A stretch of 64,000 nt of DNA from Pseudomonas furukawaii (GTDB lineage Bacteria; Pseudomonadota; Gammaproteobacteria; Pseudomonadales; Pseudomonadaceae), in assembly GCF_002355475.1 (NCBI RefSeq), contig NZ_AP014862.1, positions 4,154,001 to 4,218,000 of the forward strand. Direction: 5' to 3'. Made by a program: the position numbers and the translations under genes. The notes under the pieces were generated by a model, which searched no databases, was not told where the DNA came from, and saw only the letters and a program-made list of their open reading frames with translations. Position 1 is the stretch's first letter, and every line of letters begins with the position of its first letter. Below, piece after piece: positions 45,705 through 57,288 of this stretch.

Positions 45705-47201
45705 ATGAGCAACCAGCATCACGACATATTGATCATTGGCGCGGGCCTGTCGGGCATTGGTACTGCCTGCCATTTTGCGAAGGAGTTTCCAGGGAAATCC
45801 CTGGCGATCCTCGAGCGCCGTGATCGCATCGGCGGAACATGGGATCTGTTTCGCTATCCGGGAATACGCTCCGATTCGGACATGCTCAGTTTCAGCTACA
45901 AGTTCCGCCCGTGGAACAAGCGCAAGGTTCTGGCCGATGGTCCCGAGATCCGTGAATATATCCAGGACACCGCTGCGGAATATGGAATAACCAACAAGAT
46001 CCAATACGGGATCAAAATTACCAGTGCAGACTGGTCCAGCCAGCAGCGACTGTGGCACCTGACCGCTCTGCATGAACCGAGCGGCGAAACCAGACACTAC
46101 CGTTGCAAATACCTTGTGTGCTGCACCGGTTATTACAACCACGACGATGGTTTTCTTCCCAACTTCCCAGGCGAGGAGAACTTCAAAGGCACCCTGGTTC
46201 ACCCGCAACACTGGCCAGAGGACCTGAACTATCAGGGCAAGCAAGTCGTGGTGATCGGCAGTGGCGCAACCGCGGCCACCCTGATTCCGGCGATGGCGGA
46301 CCGCGTCGGGCACATCACCATGCTGCAGCGCTCCCCGTCCTATATCTACTCGCTGCCTTCGGTCGACAAGGTGACCGCCGCCTTGTCGCGCATCATGCCG
46401 GAGCGTTGGGCGAACGCCCTGGGCCGCACGCGCAATATCCTGCTGTATCGGGGCGTTTACCTTGCGTGCCGACGCTGGCCGAAGATGATGCGCTCGTTTC
46501 TCCTCTCCCATGTCCGCAGAAATGTCGGCCCGGATGTCGACATGCGCCACTTCACGCCCAAGTACATGCCCTGGGACGAGCGACTCTGTGCCGTGCCCAA
46601 TGGGGATCTGTTCAAGACCATACGCAGCGGCAAAGCATCAGTTGAAACCGACCACATCGAGCGCTTTACCGAGAATGGAATTCTCCTGAAATCCGGCAAG
46701 GAACTGCAGGCCGACATCATCATCGCGGCGACCGGCCTCAGGTTGCAGTTGCTGGGTGGCATGTCCCTGTCCATCGATGGAAAGCCCTGCCCCGTCGGCG
46801 AGCAGATGACCTACAAGGGCGTGCTGATGGAGAACGTCCCCAACTTCTCCTGGATCTTCGGCTACACCAATATCTCCTGGACACTGAAATCCACCATTTC
46901 CGCCGAGTATCTTTGCCGCCTTTTCAAGCATATGGAGAAATACAATCTCGAGGTTGTAACTCCACTCGACAATGAAAATAACACCATCAACGACAATATT
47001 CTTGGGCTGAAGTCAGGATATATACAGCGCGACCAGCACTTACTGCCGCGACAAGGGCGATCCTATCCCTGGAAAGTCCTGATGCATTACGGACGCGACA
47101 AGAAGATGCTGTTGAAAGACCCAGTCGAAGACAGTCGCCTGGAGTTTCTCTCCGCCAGGCAGGACGCATACAAGACACAAGTATCGCGAGTTGCCGGTTG
47201 A
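45705..47201 (+). CDS. Baeyer-Villiger-type flavin monooxygenase
   Basis: 498 aa. FAD-binding GAGLSGIG (about 12-19) with RIGGTWDLFRYPGIRSDSDM, the Baeyer-Villiger fingerprint FKGTLVHPQHWP (about 163-174) and the second Rossmann motif VVVIGSGATAAT identify a type I enzyme of the EtaA-like group. With NADPH and O2 it would convert a ketone to an ester or lactone. CGGAG precedes the ATG. The next genes (acyl-CoA ligase, hydrolase, alcohol and aldehyde dehydrogenases) are those needed to process such an ester. Confidence 0.93.
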   Translation: MSNQHHDILIIGAGLSGIGTACHFAKEFPGKSLAILERRDRIGGTWDLFRYPGIRSDSDMLSFSYKFRPWNKRKVLADGPEIREYIQDTAAEYGITNKIQYGIKITSADWSSQQRLWHLTALHEPSGETRHYRCKYLVCCTGYYNHDDGFLPNFPGEENFKGTLVHPQHWPEDLNYQGKQVVVIGSGATAATLIPAMADRVGHITMLQRSPSYIYSLPSVDKVTAALSRIMPERWANALGRTRNILLYRGVYLACRRWPKMMRSFLLSHVRRNVGPDVDMRHFTPKYMPWDERLCAVPNGDLFKTIRSGKASVETDHIERFTENGILLKSGKELQADIIIAATGLRLQLLGGMSLSIDGKPCPVGEQMTYKGVLMENVPNFSWIFGYTNISWTLKSTISAEYLCRLFKHMEKYNLEVVTPLDNENNTINDNILGLKSGYIQRDQHLLPRQGRSYPWKVLMHYGRDKKMLLKDPVEDSRLEFLSARQDAYKTQVSRVAG

Positions 47202-47304
47202 AAAACCGGCTTTCGTGAAAACACGCCACCAGGCCATTAACTGCCGTCCCGATACCGGGCAAGCCTGGCAATCAAGATCCATGAAAACAAAAGGCGAGAA
47301 CACC

Positions 47305-48942
<1,638 letters not shown>

Positions 48943-48951
48943 GGTGGCCCC

Positions 48952-49926
48952 ATGAACATGACCATGACCAAGCACCTGCCGGCGAACGCATTCACCCGCG
49001 TCTTCCATCCAACCCAGGGCCGCTACACCCTCGAACTGCTCAATCTGCTGCTCCGTCTCACGGTGAAGTCGAGGCTTGGACTGCACATCGACATTCCAAA
49101 ACTGCGTGGGAAGTTCAGCCAGTTGAATCGCCAGGCATCCCCCGCTCTCCTGGCCGGCGTGAAACGGGAGAACGTGCTCTGCAACGGTGTTTCCGCCCAG
49201 TGGCTGTCGCCCGAGGGCTACCGGCCGGACCGCGTGCTGCTCTACATCCATGGCGGGGCTTTCGTGGCCTACACGCCCGACGTGTACGCCGCCATGGTTT
49301 CATCCTGGTGCCAGGGCCTGAAAACCCGCGCACTGCTGGTGGACTACCGCCTGGCCCCGGAACATCCCTACCCCACCGCACTGGAGGAGTGCCTTGCGGC
49401 CTACCGCTGGTTGCTGGACCAGGGTTTCAAGGCCAGGGACATCGTCATCGCCGGCGACTCCGCCGGCGGCAACCTGGTCATGGCGACCTTGCAGCACCTC
49501 AAGGCCGACAAACAGCCGTTGCCCAGTTGCGCGATTCTCCTCTCACCCTTCCTGGACCTCACCCTCAGCGGTGAAAGCGCCGTGAGCAACGCGCCCCGCG
49601 ATCCGATCTTCACGCTGCCCTTCGCCGTCGGCGTCCGCGCGTTCTACGCGCCAGCCGACACCTACTCGAACGCGTCGGTATCGCCCCTGTTCGGGGACTT
49701 CAGCGGCCTGCCACCGCTGCTGTTCCAGGTGGGCAGCACGGAAATGCTCCTGGATGACTCGGTGCGGGCGGCGGCAAAGGCCAATGCCTCCGGCGTGCCG
49801 GTGCAGCTGGAGATATGGAAGCGGCTTCCCCATGTCTTCCAGCTGATCCCCGCCTTGCCTCAGGCCAGGGCGGCAGAACAGAGCATCCGAAGCTTCGTCC
49901 ACGAACACACGGACTGGGATGGCTGA
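48952..49926 (+). CDS. Alpha/beta hydrolase, hormone-sensitive-lipase family esterase
   Basis: 324 aa. The HSL-family oxyanion motif is YIHGGAFVAYTPD, the nucleophile elbow is IAGDSAGGNLVMA (Ser about 163), and Asp and His come from the C-terminal part (TEMLLDDS, RLPHVFQL). No signal peptide. It starts 9 bp after the acyl-CoA ligase and would hydrolyse the ester or lactone formed by the monooxygenase. Confidence 0.92.
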   Translation: MNMTMTKHLPANAFTRVFHPTQGRYTLELLNLLLRLTVKSRLGLHIDIPKLRGKFSQLNRQASPALLAGVKRENVLCNGVSAQWLSPEGYRPDRVLLYIHGGAFVAYTPDVYAAMVSSWCQGLKTRALLVDYRLAPEHPYPTALEECLAAYRWLLDQGFKARDIVIAGDSAGGNLVMATLQHLKADKQPLPSCAILLSPFLDLTLSGESAVSNAPRDPIFTLPFAVGVRAFYAPADTYSNASVSPLFGDFSGLPPLLFQVGSTEMLLDDSVRAAAKANASGVPVQLEIWKRLPHVFQLIPALPQARAAEQSIRSFVHEHTDWDG

Positions 49927-49996
49927 TACGCCGGAAATCGTCCCCGACACCTGACCTGAGCGCTGCCTTCCAGGCCCCTATTCGAGACCCGCAAAG

Positions 49997-51589
49997 ATGG
50001 AATTCGACTACATCATCGTTGGCGCCGGTTCTGCCGGTTGCGTCCTGGCCAACCGGCTGAGCGCCAATCCGGAGAACCGCGTCTGCCTGCTGGAAGCCGG
50101 CCCGGAAGACCGCTCGCCGCTGATCCATGTTCCGATCGGCGTGGCGGCAATCGTACCGACCCGCCACGTCAACTGGGCCTTCCACACCGTCGCACAACCC
50201 GGACTCGGCGGGCGCCTCGGCTACCAGCCACGGGGCAAGGTGCTCGGCGGCAGCAGTTCGATCAACGGCATGATCTACATCCGTGGCCACCAGAGCGACT
50301 TCGACGACTGGCAGGCGCTGGGCAACGAAGGCTGGTCCTTCGCCGATGTGCTGCCCTACTTCCGCAAGAGCGAGATGCACCACAGTGGCAGCAACGCGTA
50401 CCACGGCGGTGACGGCGAGCTGTATGTCAGCCGCGCCCATCGCCACGCGGTCACCGAGGCTTTCGTCAATGCCGCGATAGGCGCTGGCCACCGTTTCAAC
50501 CCCGACTTCAATGGGGATGAGCAGGAGGGCGTGGGTTACTACGAGGTGACCATCCGCGACGGCCGCCGCTGGAGCACCGCCACCGCCTTCCTCAAGCCCA
50601 TCCGCGAGCGCAGCAACCTCACCGTGCTGACCGGTGCCCACGCCGAGCGCGTACTGCTCAAAGGCAAACAGGCCACCGGCGTGGAGGTCCTGATCAAAGG
50701 CGTGCACCTGCAACTGAAGGCCCGCAAGGAAGTCCTGCTCGCGGCTGGCGCCTTCGGCAGCCCCCAATTGCTGATGCTCTCCGGCATTGGACCGGAGGCG
50801 GAACTCAAGCCCCAGGGCATCGCCGTGCAGCATGAACTGCCGGGCGTCGGCCAGAACCTGCGGGATCACCCCGATGTGGTGCTCTGCTACAAGAGCCACG
50901 ACACCTCGTTGATGGGCCTGTCCGTCAGCGGCAGTCCGAAAATGGGCAAGGCGGTGTTCGACTACCTGCGCCGCCGCCAAGGCCCATTGTCGAGCAACTG
51001 CGCCGAAAGTGGCGGCTTCCTCAGGACCGACGCGAGTCTGGAGCGTCCGGATATCCAGTTGCACGCGGTGATCGGCGCGGTCGACGACCACAACCGCAAG
51101 CTTCACTGGGGACACGGATTCAGCTGCCACGTCTGCGTGCTGCGCCCCAAAAGCATCGGCAGCGTCGGGCTGAACTCCGCCGACCCGAGCGCGCCGCCGC
51201 GTATCGACCCGAACCTCCTGGGCCATGACGATGATGTGAAGACCCTGCTCAAGGGCTATCGCATGACCCGCGAGATCATCGCCCAGGCTCCCATGGCGCG
51301 CTTCGGCCTCAAGGACCTCTACAGCAAGGACCTGCACAGCGACGAGCAACTGATCCAGTTGCTGCGCAAGCGCACCGACACCATCTACCACCCGGTCGGC
51401 ACCTGCAAGATGGGCCAGGACGAGATGGCCGTGGTCGACAGCCGCTTGCGGGTCCATGGCATCGACGGACTGCGCGTGATCGATGCCTCGATCATGCCGA
51501 CCCTGGTCGGCGGCAACACCAACGCCCCCTCCATCATGATTGCCGAACGCGGCGCCGAGTGGGTCGCGGCCGCCGGGGGCAGGTCCTGA
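49997..51589 (+). CDS. GMC family flavin alcohol dehydrogenase (AlkJ/choline dehydrogenase-like)
   Basis: 530 aa. FAD site DYIIVGAGSAGCVLANRLS (residues 4-22) with VCLLEAGPED, GKVLGGSSSINGMIYIRG (GMC signature 1), GAFGSPQLLMLSGIGP (signature 2) and the active-site His-Asn pair in YHPVGTCKMG and GGNTNAPSIMIAERGA. It oxidises a primary or secondary alcohol to an aldehyde or ketone, feeding electrons to the respiratory chain in AlkJ-type enzymes. 70 bp after the esterase gene. Confidence 0.93.
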   Translation: MEFDYIIVGAGSAGCVLANRLSANPENRVCLLEAGPEDRSPLIHVPIGVAAIVPTRHVNWAFHTVAQPGLGGRLGYQPRGKVLGGSSSINGMIYIRGHQSDFDDWQALGNEGWSFADVLPYFRKSEMHHSGSNAYHGGDGELYVSRAHRHAVTEAFVNAAIGAGHRFNPDFNGDEQEGVGYYEVTIRDGRRWSTATAFLKPIRERSNLTVLTGAHAERVLLKGKQATGVEVLIKGVHLQLKARKEVLLAAGAFGSPQLLMLSGIGPEAELKPQGIAVQHELPGVGQNLRDHPDVVLCYKSHDTSLMGLSVSGSPKMGKAVFDYLRRRQGPLSSNCAESGGFLRTDASLERPDIQLHAVIGAVDDHNRKLHWGHGFSCHVCVLRPKSIGSVGLNSADPSAPPRIDPNLLGHDDDVKTLLKGYRMTREIIAQAPMARFGLKDLYSKDLHSDEQLIQLLRKRTDTIYHPVGTCKMGQDEMAVVDSRLRVHGIDGLRVIDASIMPTLVGGNTNAPSIMIAERGAEWVAAAGGRS

Positions 51590-51766
51590 ACGACCAGGCA
51601 TCCGCCGTCCCCGTCCCGCTTCGTGCCCGACCGCCGCATGGCGGCGGTCGTTCGCAAGCACTGATGGCATGTTCCGGGCGCCCAGCCCGGGACTGACCAG
51701 ACACTGGCTGGCGGCCTGGCCCTGCAAGGGGCCGCCGCCACTTCAGCAACCCCCGGAGCCCTTCCC

Positions 51767-53191
51767 ATGTCGATCGAACAAGTCGGTCCGGCCGTCGAAC
51801 AGATGCGCCAGCTCTTCGCCCGCCAGCGCGCGGCCTTCGCCACTGAACGCTATCCGTCCTATCAGGCGCGCCGCGCCAACCTGCTGGCCCTCAAGGCGCT
51901 GGTGCTGGACAACGCCGATGAGATTGCCGCAGCCATCTCCGCCGACTTCGGCCACCGCTCCGCGCACGAGAGCAAACTGCTGGACATCTTTGGCCTGGTC
52001 AGCGAAATCAATCACGCGCTCAAATGCCTGAAGCGGTGGATGAAGCCGCAACGGCGTGGCGTCGGGATCTGGTTCCAGCCCGGGCGAGCCGCGCTGCTGG
52101 CACAGCCTCTTGGCGTGATCGGCATTGCGGCCCCCTGGAACTACCCGCTGTACCTGACGCTGGGGCCACTGTGCGGTGCCCTGGCCGCCGGCAACCGGGC
52201 CATGATCAAGATCGCCAGCGACTCCAGCCGCTATGGCGCGCTGCTGGCTCGCTTGCTCGGCGAGCGCTTCGACCAGGACCTGGTGGCGGTGATTCAGCCG
52301 GGGCCCGGCATCAATGATCAGTTCTCCCGCCTGCCCTTCGATCACCTGATCTTCACCGGGTCACCGGCAGTCGGCCGGCAGATCATGCGCAACTGCAGCG
52401 AGAACCTCACGCCGGTGACCCTGGAGCTGGGCGGTAAATCGCCGACCCTGGTGGCGCCGGGCTATTCCCTGCAGCGCGCCGCCGAGACGATTCTCTGGGG
52501 CAAGTGCCTGAACTCCGGACAAACCTGCGTGGCGCCTGACTACCTCTTCCTGCCCGAAGGCGGCGAGGCCGATTTCATCGAGCACGCCAAGGCTGCCGTG
52601 GCCCGCTGCTACCCGCAGCCGCTGGGAGCCAACCCCGACTACAGCTGCATGATCAATGCCCGCCAGCTGGCGCGCGTAGAGGCCCTGCTGACAGACGCCC
52701 GCGAGAAGGGCGCGCGGGTGGTGGCGCTGGCCGATACGGAAGAAGCACGCCGCGCGGGCAAGCTGGCTCCGCACCTGGTGTTCAACGTACGCGACGACAT
52801 GCACATCATGCAGGAGGAGATCTTCGGCCCCTTGCTGCCAGTGCTCACGTATCGCCGACTGGAAGAGGCAGTGGACTACATCAACGCCCGTGAGCGGCCG
52901 CTGGCGCTGTACCTCTTCGACGACGATTCCGAGCGTGTGCAACAGGTGCTCAGGCAGACCCTGTCCGGTGGTGTCACAGTCAACAGCGTGATGCTTCATG
53001 TCCTGCAGGAAAACCTGCCGTTCGGTGGCGTGGGCAACTCGGGGCTGGGGCATTACCACGCCGAGGAAGGCTTCCAGACCTTCAGCAAGATGCGGCCGAT
53101 CTTCTACCAGGCACGCCTCAATGGCAGCTTCCTGCTCAAGCCGCCTTATGGGCGCCTCACCCAGGGACTGCTGAGCCTGCTGCTGCGCTGA
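51767..53191 (+). CDS. Aldehyde dehydrogenase (coniferyl aldehyde dehydrogenase-like)
   Basis: 474 aa, the shorter CalB/fatty-aldehyde branch of the ALDH superfamily. NAD-binding VIGIAAPWNYPLYLTLGPL and FTGSPAVGRQIM, the general base in LELGGKSPTL and the catalytic Cys in NSGQTCVAPDY are all present, as is the C-terminal LPFGGVGNSGLGHYHAEEGF. It converts the aldehyde from the GMC enzyme to an acid. GGAG precedes the ATG. A clear terminator follows. Confidence 0.94.
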   Translation: MSIEQVGPAVEQMRQLFARQRAAFATERYPSYQARRANLLALKALVLDNADEIAAAISADFGHRSAHESKLLDIFGLVSEINHALKCLKRWMKPQRRGVGIWFQPGRAALLAQPLGVIGIAAPWNYPLYLTLGPLCGALAAGNRAMIKIASDSSRYGALLARLLGERFDQDLVAVIQPGPGINDQFSRLPFDHLIFTGSPAVGRQIMRNCSENLTPVTLELGGKSPTLVAPGYSLQRAAETILWGKCLNSGQTCVAPDYLFLPEGGEADFIEHAKAAVARCYPQPLGANPDYSCMINARQLARVEALLTDAREKGARVVALADTEEARRAGKLAPHLVFNVRDDMHIMQEEIFGPLLPVLTYRRLEEAVDYINARERPLALYLFDDDSERVQQVLRQTLSGGVTVNSVMLHVLQENLPFGGVGNSGLGHYHAEEGFQTFSKMRPIFYQARLNGSFLLKPPYGRLTQGLLSLLLR

Positions 53192-53226
53192 CCTGCCCGA
53201 ATCGACACGAAAACGATGCAGCCTTT

Positions 53227-53250
53227 GACGCCCTTCGGGGCGTCTTTTTT
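53227..53250 (+). terminator. Rho-independent terminator of the Baeyer-Villiger operon
   Basis: GACGCCC-TTCG-GGGCGTC followed by TTTTTT, 36 bp after the aldehyde dehydrogenase stop. Confidence 0.9.
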
Positions 53251-53555
53251 GGGTTCATCGCGGAGTATCTGGGAATTCCTGTTCACACTGGATTGGCGAT
53301 TTTGCCCGGAGCCCTGACCCACTCCCAGTCTGCGGATACCGCCCCCTCCCCCGCCCCTCTCCCAGAAGAGGAGAGGGGTGACCCGCGCCGGCAGGGGACA
53401 AGTCATCCTGCCGCGCAAACCGATCTGAAACCAGGCGAAGACGATGACGCCGCGCGAAGTGCCCCGTCAGGAGGCCGAGCGGAGTCGTCGTGCAGGGGGA
53501 CGAGCGGCATGGAGGCCACCGAAGTCGGTGGCCGCCTGGTTGAAACGCCCTCGAC
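53251..53555. other. Intergenic stretch between convergent operons
   Basis: No gene is supported. A hairpin of CCCCTCTCC / GGAGAGGGG (about 53354-53378) resembles a dispersed repeat. Nothing else is evident. Confidence 0.5.
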
Positions 53556-54212
53556 TCAGTTGCTGTCAGTCGCGAGGCTGGCCAGGTAACTGGCGATTGC
53601 CTTGCGGTCGTCCGGTGAGGCCGCACTGGCAATGGTTTTCATCACGCCAGTGGCCTCTACGCGCTTTCCATTTGCGAAGTTGTCCAGTTGCGCAAGGAGA
53701 TAGTCGAAACCCTGGCCAGCCAGGCGCGGAAAACCTTCGTGGCCCAGCAATTGCGCCCCATGGCATGCGCCACATGCCCCGCTTTCCACAAGCGTCCTGC
53801 CCTTTTCGCGCAAGGAAGATTCGGGACTGAAGCTGGCGTTGTTTCCCGGACGTTGCTTGGCGAAGTAATCGGCAAGCGCCTTTATCTCCGCTTCGCTCAA
53901 GGTCATCGCCAGGGGAGTCATGTACGGATTGCTACGCGTTCCGCTGGCGAAATTCTGAAGCTGGGCCGTGATATAGGGAGCCGGCTGCCCGGCCAGACTT
54001 GGATACCGCTGATTCTGTGAATCCCCTTTGAAGCCATGGCAGGCGATGCAGACATCGGACAGGCGAGGCCATGGCCCCCCATCGAGTTCCGCTGCCTGGT
54101 TCGAGTTCTCGAAATGCTTCTGCAGCAGATAGAGATCCCGACCATCGGGGCCCCATATGACCAGCAGGACGGCAACGATGCTGACGAAACCCAGCAGGAT
54201 GACCTTCTTCAT
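53556..54212 (-). CDS. Dihaem cytochrome c (c4-like), partner of amine oxidase 2
   Basis: 218 aa, the same length as the paralogue at 22347. A membrane anchor or signal (VILLGFVSIVAVLLVIWG) is followed by CIACH (about 56) and CGACH (about 147), MTPLAMT and the paired YPSLAGQPAPYITAQL / FPRLAGQGFDYLLAQL segments. Its ATG overlaps the amine oxidase stop (ATGA) with GGGAGG upstream, so the two are tightly coupled. It should take electrons from that enzyme and pass them to the terminal oxidases. Confidence 0.92.
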   Translation of the reverse strand: MKKVILLGFVSIVAVLLVIWGPDGRDLYLLQKHFENSNQAAELDGGPWPRLSDVCIACHGFKGDSQNQRYPSLAGQPAPYITAQLQNFASGTRSNPYMTPLAMTLSEAEIKALADYFAKQRPGNNASFSPESSLREKGRTLVESGACGACHGAQLLGHEGFPRLAGQGFDYLLAQLDNFANGKRVEATGVMKTIASAASPDDRKAIASYLASLATDSN

Positions 54213-55684
54213 GCGGGCCTCCCGACATGGCGCAGCGCGTTGAGAACCTGCAGGGCACTCCGATGCCCCGAACGCACAGCACCATCCATGTACCCTGCCC
54301 AGATATCGGCCGTCTCGGTGCCGGACCAGATCAGATTGCCGCAGGGTGGACGCAGGGCCTTGCCGTGCTCGCTCCAGAATCCAGGCGGGATTGCCGAGAC
54401 GCAGGTGATCGTCCAGGGATCGTCCTGCCCCCAATCGTGATCGTAGTAAGCCAGAGGTGACAAAGCCTCTTCGCCCAGTGCCTGGGCATAGATCTCGACC
54501 TGGGCCCGCTCAGCCTGGCCAGGGTCCGATGGCAGCACCGCGCTTCGAACGAAGGCATTGATGACACCGATTTCCCCATTCGGCGGCGAGTTGTCGTAAG
54601 CCCAGATCACGGGCCCTCCGATTTGCGCGATATGACCATTCAACCCCTTCTCTCGCCAGAACGGCCGGGCGTACACCATCGCCGTTTTTCTCATCGGGGA
54701 ATGTCCAGGCCAGGCGCGCTGAAGAGCCGCACGTGCCGCCGGAAGCTGCGGAGCGAACTCGATCTGCTGGCACAGGGCGGGATGTATGGCCATGATCACT
54801 TTTCGCGCTCGCACCTCACCGCTGTCGGTCCGCAGGGTCACGACCTCCTTGTCCCAGTTTTCAATCTGGCGGACCGGACTGGAAAGCCTGACCTTTTCGC
54901 CAAGCTGCTCCGCCATCCTGGTGCTCAGTAGCTGAGATCCGCCAATGAAGCGGGTCTCCTGGGCGCTGTGCTCCATCGAGTCGAGTTGCGAGTATTCGCA
55001 GTTCGCGGAATTGATCATGGAAAGGAAGTGCAGCAGCCCCATCTTGGCGGGCATGACGCCCCCCGATATCAGAACCCCGCCCTCGAGACTCAACTTCTTC
55101 TCGAAATCCACATCCTGATCAGCCAGCCACTCCCCCACGGACATCCTGTCCAGCTCGGCGACCCGAGGAGACTCCCATGGGGCTCCCGATGGAACATCAC
55201 GAGAGAGCTCGCTCAGCTTTGCCGCGACAGCCTCGTCAGCGCCGAGCGTGCCCTTCAGGTCCATGGCCATTCGGCCGCCGCCCCCCAGGAAGACCGAGTC
55301 ACCCTGGTAGTAGGACGGAAAGGTTCCCACCCCCAACTCCCGGGCAAGATCCGCCACCGCAGTCTGACCGGGACCGATCCATTGCCCGCCGGCCTCGGAA
55401 ATGTGGCCATTCCCCAGATCATGATTGAGGGTGCGCCCGCCCACGCGGTTGCGCGCTTCGATGACCAGAAAGGACTCACAGCCCGCCTTGAACAGGCTGC
55501 GGGCGGCCGTCAGGCCCGCCAGACCGGCACCGACTATGACGACATCAAGGACGTCGTCATCCGAGTCGGCCTTTGCCCACCCAGGCTTCAGCCCGATTCC
55601 ACCAAGAGCGATCGAGGCCCCAGCGAACTGGAGCAACTTCCGGCGGGGAATATCAACGGTTCCCCCCGCGACAGGCTTATTCAT
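54209..55684 (-). CDS. Tat-exported flavin monoamine oxidase-like enzyme 2
   Basis: 491 aa, close in length and sequence to the enzyme at 23013. The twin-arginine signal is IPRRKLLQFAGASIALGG (Arg14-Arg15), the FAD motif DVVIVGAGLAGLTAARSL, then VGGRTLNHDLGNGHISEAGGQ and the C-terminal SGTETADIWAGYMDGAVRSGH. Differences in the middle (GVLISGGVMPAKMGLLHFLSM against TVTITGGVPVQKMGLLHYLSM) may reflect another amine. It forms a two-gene unit with its cytochrome c, downstream of an AraC regulator on the same strand. Confidence 0.92.
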   Translation of the reverse strand: MNKPVAGGTVDIPRRKLLQFAGASIALGGIGLKPGWAKADSDDDVLDVVIVGAGLAGLTAARSLFKAGCESFLVIEARNRVGGRTLNHDLGNGHISEAGGQWIGPGQTAVADLARELGVGTFPSYYQGDSVFLGGGGRMAMDLKGTLGADEAVAAKLSELSRDVPSGAPWESPRVAELDRMSVGEWLADQDVDFEKKLSLEGGVLISGGVMPAKMGLLHFLSMINSANCEYSQLDSMEHSAQETRFIGGSQLLSTRMAEQLGEKVRLSSPVRQIENWDKEVVTLRTDSGEVRARKVIMAIHPALCQQIEFAPQLPAARAALQRAWPGHSPMRKTAMVYARPFWREKGLNGHIAQIGGPVIWAYDNSPPNGEIGVINAFVRSAVLPSDPGQAERAQVEIYAQALGEEALSPLAYYDHDWGQDDPWTITCVSAIPPGFWSEHGKALRPPCGNLIWSGTETADIWAGYMDGAVRSGHRSALQVLNALRHVGRPA

Positions 55685-56107
55685 GATTTTCTCCCCAGAG
55701 CCGCCGACCCATGAATTGAGACACAGTCAGACCGCCCTCTCCTGCGGAGCAGGAAGCGGATATTGCCGATCTGTAGCTCGCTCATACCCTGGCCCACTTC
55801 GGTCTATTGGATTTAAAGAGTTCCAATCCTGTACACACCAAATCCTTGGATGTACGACATAGAAGCGCACCCTCCATTCAGGCAGGTTCGTGGTTATCGA
55901 TCATGCGCTTCGAAGAACACCGTCAACTGACCGGGACAGCCCTGAGGTGCCCTCTGAACAAACGGCTAAAAGTGAAGGGTTTCTTCGATCGCCAATACGA
56001 CAAACGCGCTATAGGGAGTGCGCCCTGATAGGCAAGCTACTCAAAGCAGGAAAAGTGCGCTTGCCAGCTCATGACAAATCATTGACATGCGATGCCAATG
56101 GATCGAA
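55685..56107 (-). other. Promoter region of the amine oxidase 2 unit
   Basis: A 423-bp gap between the AraC stop and the amine oxidase start, both on the minus strand. It is less GC-rich than its surroundings. No gene is supported. It is the natural place for AraC binding sites, but I could not define a repeated half-site by eye. Confidence 0.4.
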
Positions 56108-57103
56108 TCAGCCCCTTGCGCGCTGGCGATACTTGAGAGGAGTGAGTTGAGTCCACCGGCGAAATGCGCGGCTGAAAGAACTGGCTTCCGAGTATCCGAG
56201 CAACAAGGCGATATGGGTGAAGCTGTAGTCGGATCTGGCGACGTATTCTTCCGCCAAAGAGCGACGTACATCTTCAACTACCTGAGTAAAGTCCAGGCCC
56301 TGTTCGGAGAGTCGGCGCTGCAAGGTGCGTACGCCCATGTTCATGCTACTGGCGACCCACTCGATGCTTACACCACCACTGCCCAGGCCACTGGCGATAT
56401 GTGCCGCCATTCGGCCAAGGAGTTCTGACTCGACACGAGCCGAATGCTGCCGCTGCAGGAAGGGCTCAAGCGCCTGGAACAGCCGGGTATCCGCCGTCAG
56501 GATCGGCATATCCAGAAGGCTTTTGGCGAACACCATTCGATTGTCGGGCTGATTGAAGACAACCGGGCAAGAGAACACGTCCTGATAGACAGAAAGATCA
56601 CCCAGCCTGTCGTGTTCAAACTCTACCCGGACCGGCTTCAGACTGGAGCACTTGGTCAGCTCTCGCAAAATTGCGAGCGCAGCACTCGTTGTGTATTCGG
56701 TATCCTGGCGACGCTCGGTGATGAGCGGATCGACCACCTGATAGATCAAGGTGACGAACGAATCATTGACGCTGACTTCGGTTCGCGCACCTTGGGCAAG
56801 CACGGCATAAAAGTGACTCAGGCAACGAAGCGCCAGCTGCATCGACGGCGCGCTTCGCGCGGCGTATCCATAGGCACCCCAGTCACTGCTTTGAGCCCGG
56901 GCGCCAGTCTGAAGGCCGACGCTGGGTGAAACTTCGCGACCAACCACCTCCCACAAAGCCATGTACTGGGACAATGGGATCTCTGCATCAGGTGACGTCA
57001 GAACCTTTTCACCAAGCCCCACTGCCCCCAGATAGGGCGCGAAAAGCGCTGCATTTCTCACGAACAGGCTTTCGCAGAAAACGGTGTGACGACGGTCAGT
57101 CAT
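56108..57103 (-). CDS. AraC family regulator (OruR/GbdR-like sensor type)
   Basis: 331 aa. It starts at the ATG of MTDRRHTVFCESLFVRNAALF; the longer upstream frame is not supported. The N-terminal domain is of the Arabinose_bd type (LWEVVGREVSPSVGLQTGA). The C-terminal HTH pair is IEWVASSMNMGVRTLQRRLSE and ITHIALLLGYSEASSFSRAF with RRWTQLTPLKYRQ. It lies directly upstream of amine oxidase 2 and its cytochrome on the same strand, and is probably their activator responding to the amine. Confidence 0.88.
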   Translation of the reverse strand: MTDRRHTVFCESLFVRNAALFAPYLGAVGLGEKVLTSPDAEIPLSQYMALWEVVGREVSPSVGLQTGARAQSSDWGAYGYAARSAPSMQLALRCLSHFYAVLAQGARTEVSVNDSFVTLIYQVVDPLITERRQDTEYTTSAALAILRELTKCSSLKPVRVEFEHDRLGDLSVYQDVFSCPVVFNQPDNRMVFAKSLLDMPILTADTRLFQALEPFLQRQHSARVESELLGRMAAHIASGLGSGGVSIEWVASSMNMGVRTLQRRLSEQGLDFTQVVEDVRRSLAEEYVARSDYSFTHIALLLGYSEASSFSRAFRRWTQLTPLKYRQRARG

Positions 57104-57288
57104 AATGGATGATCGCAACCAGAATATCGCCAGAACAAAGGTTCTGGCACAGCTACATCTGACCATCCTAGATGCAGTGCAACGCTTCGAAAAGAGCATC
57201 TCTCCATCGCGCAAAAGGCGCGACATGCGCCATGTCGACATGGCCGGACAAGAGAACACGGCCGCCCAGTGGCGGGAAAATCGAAAGC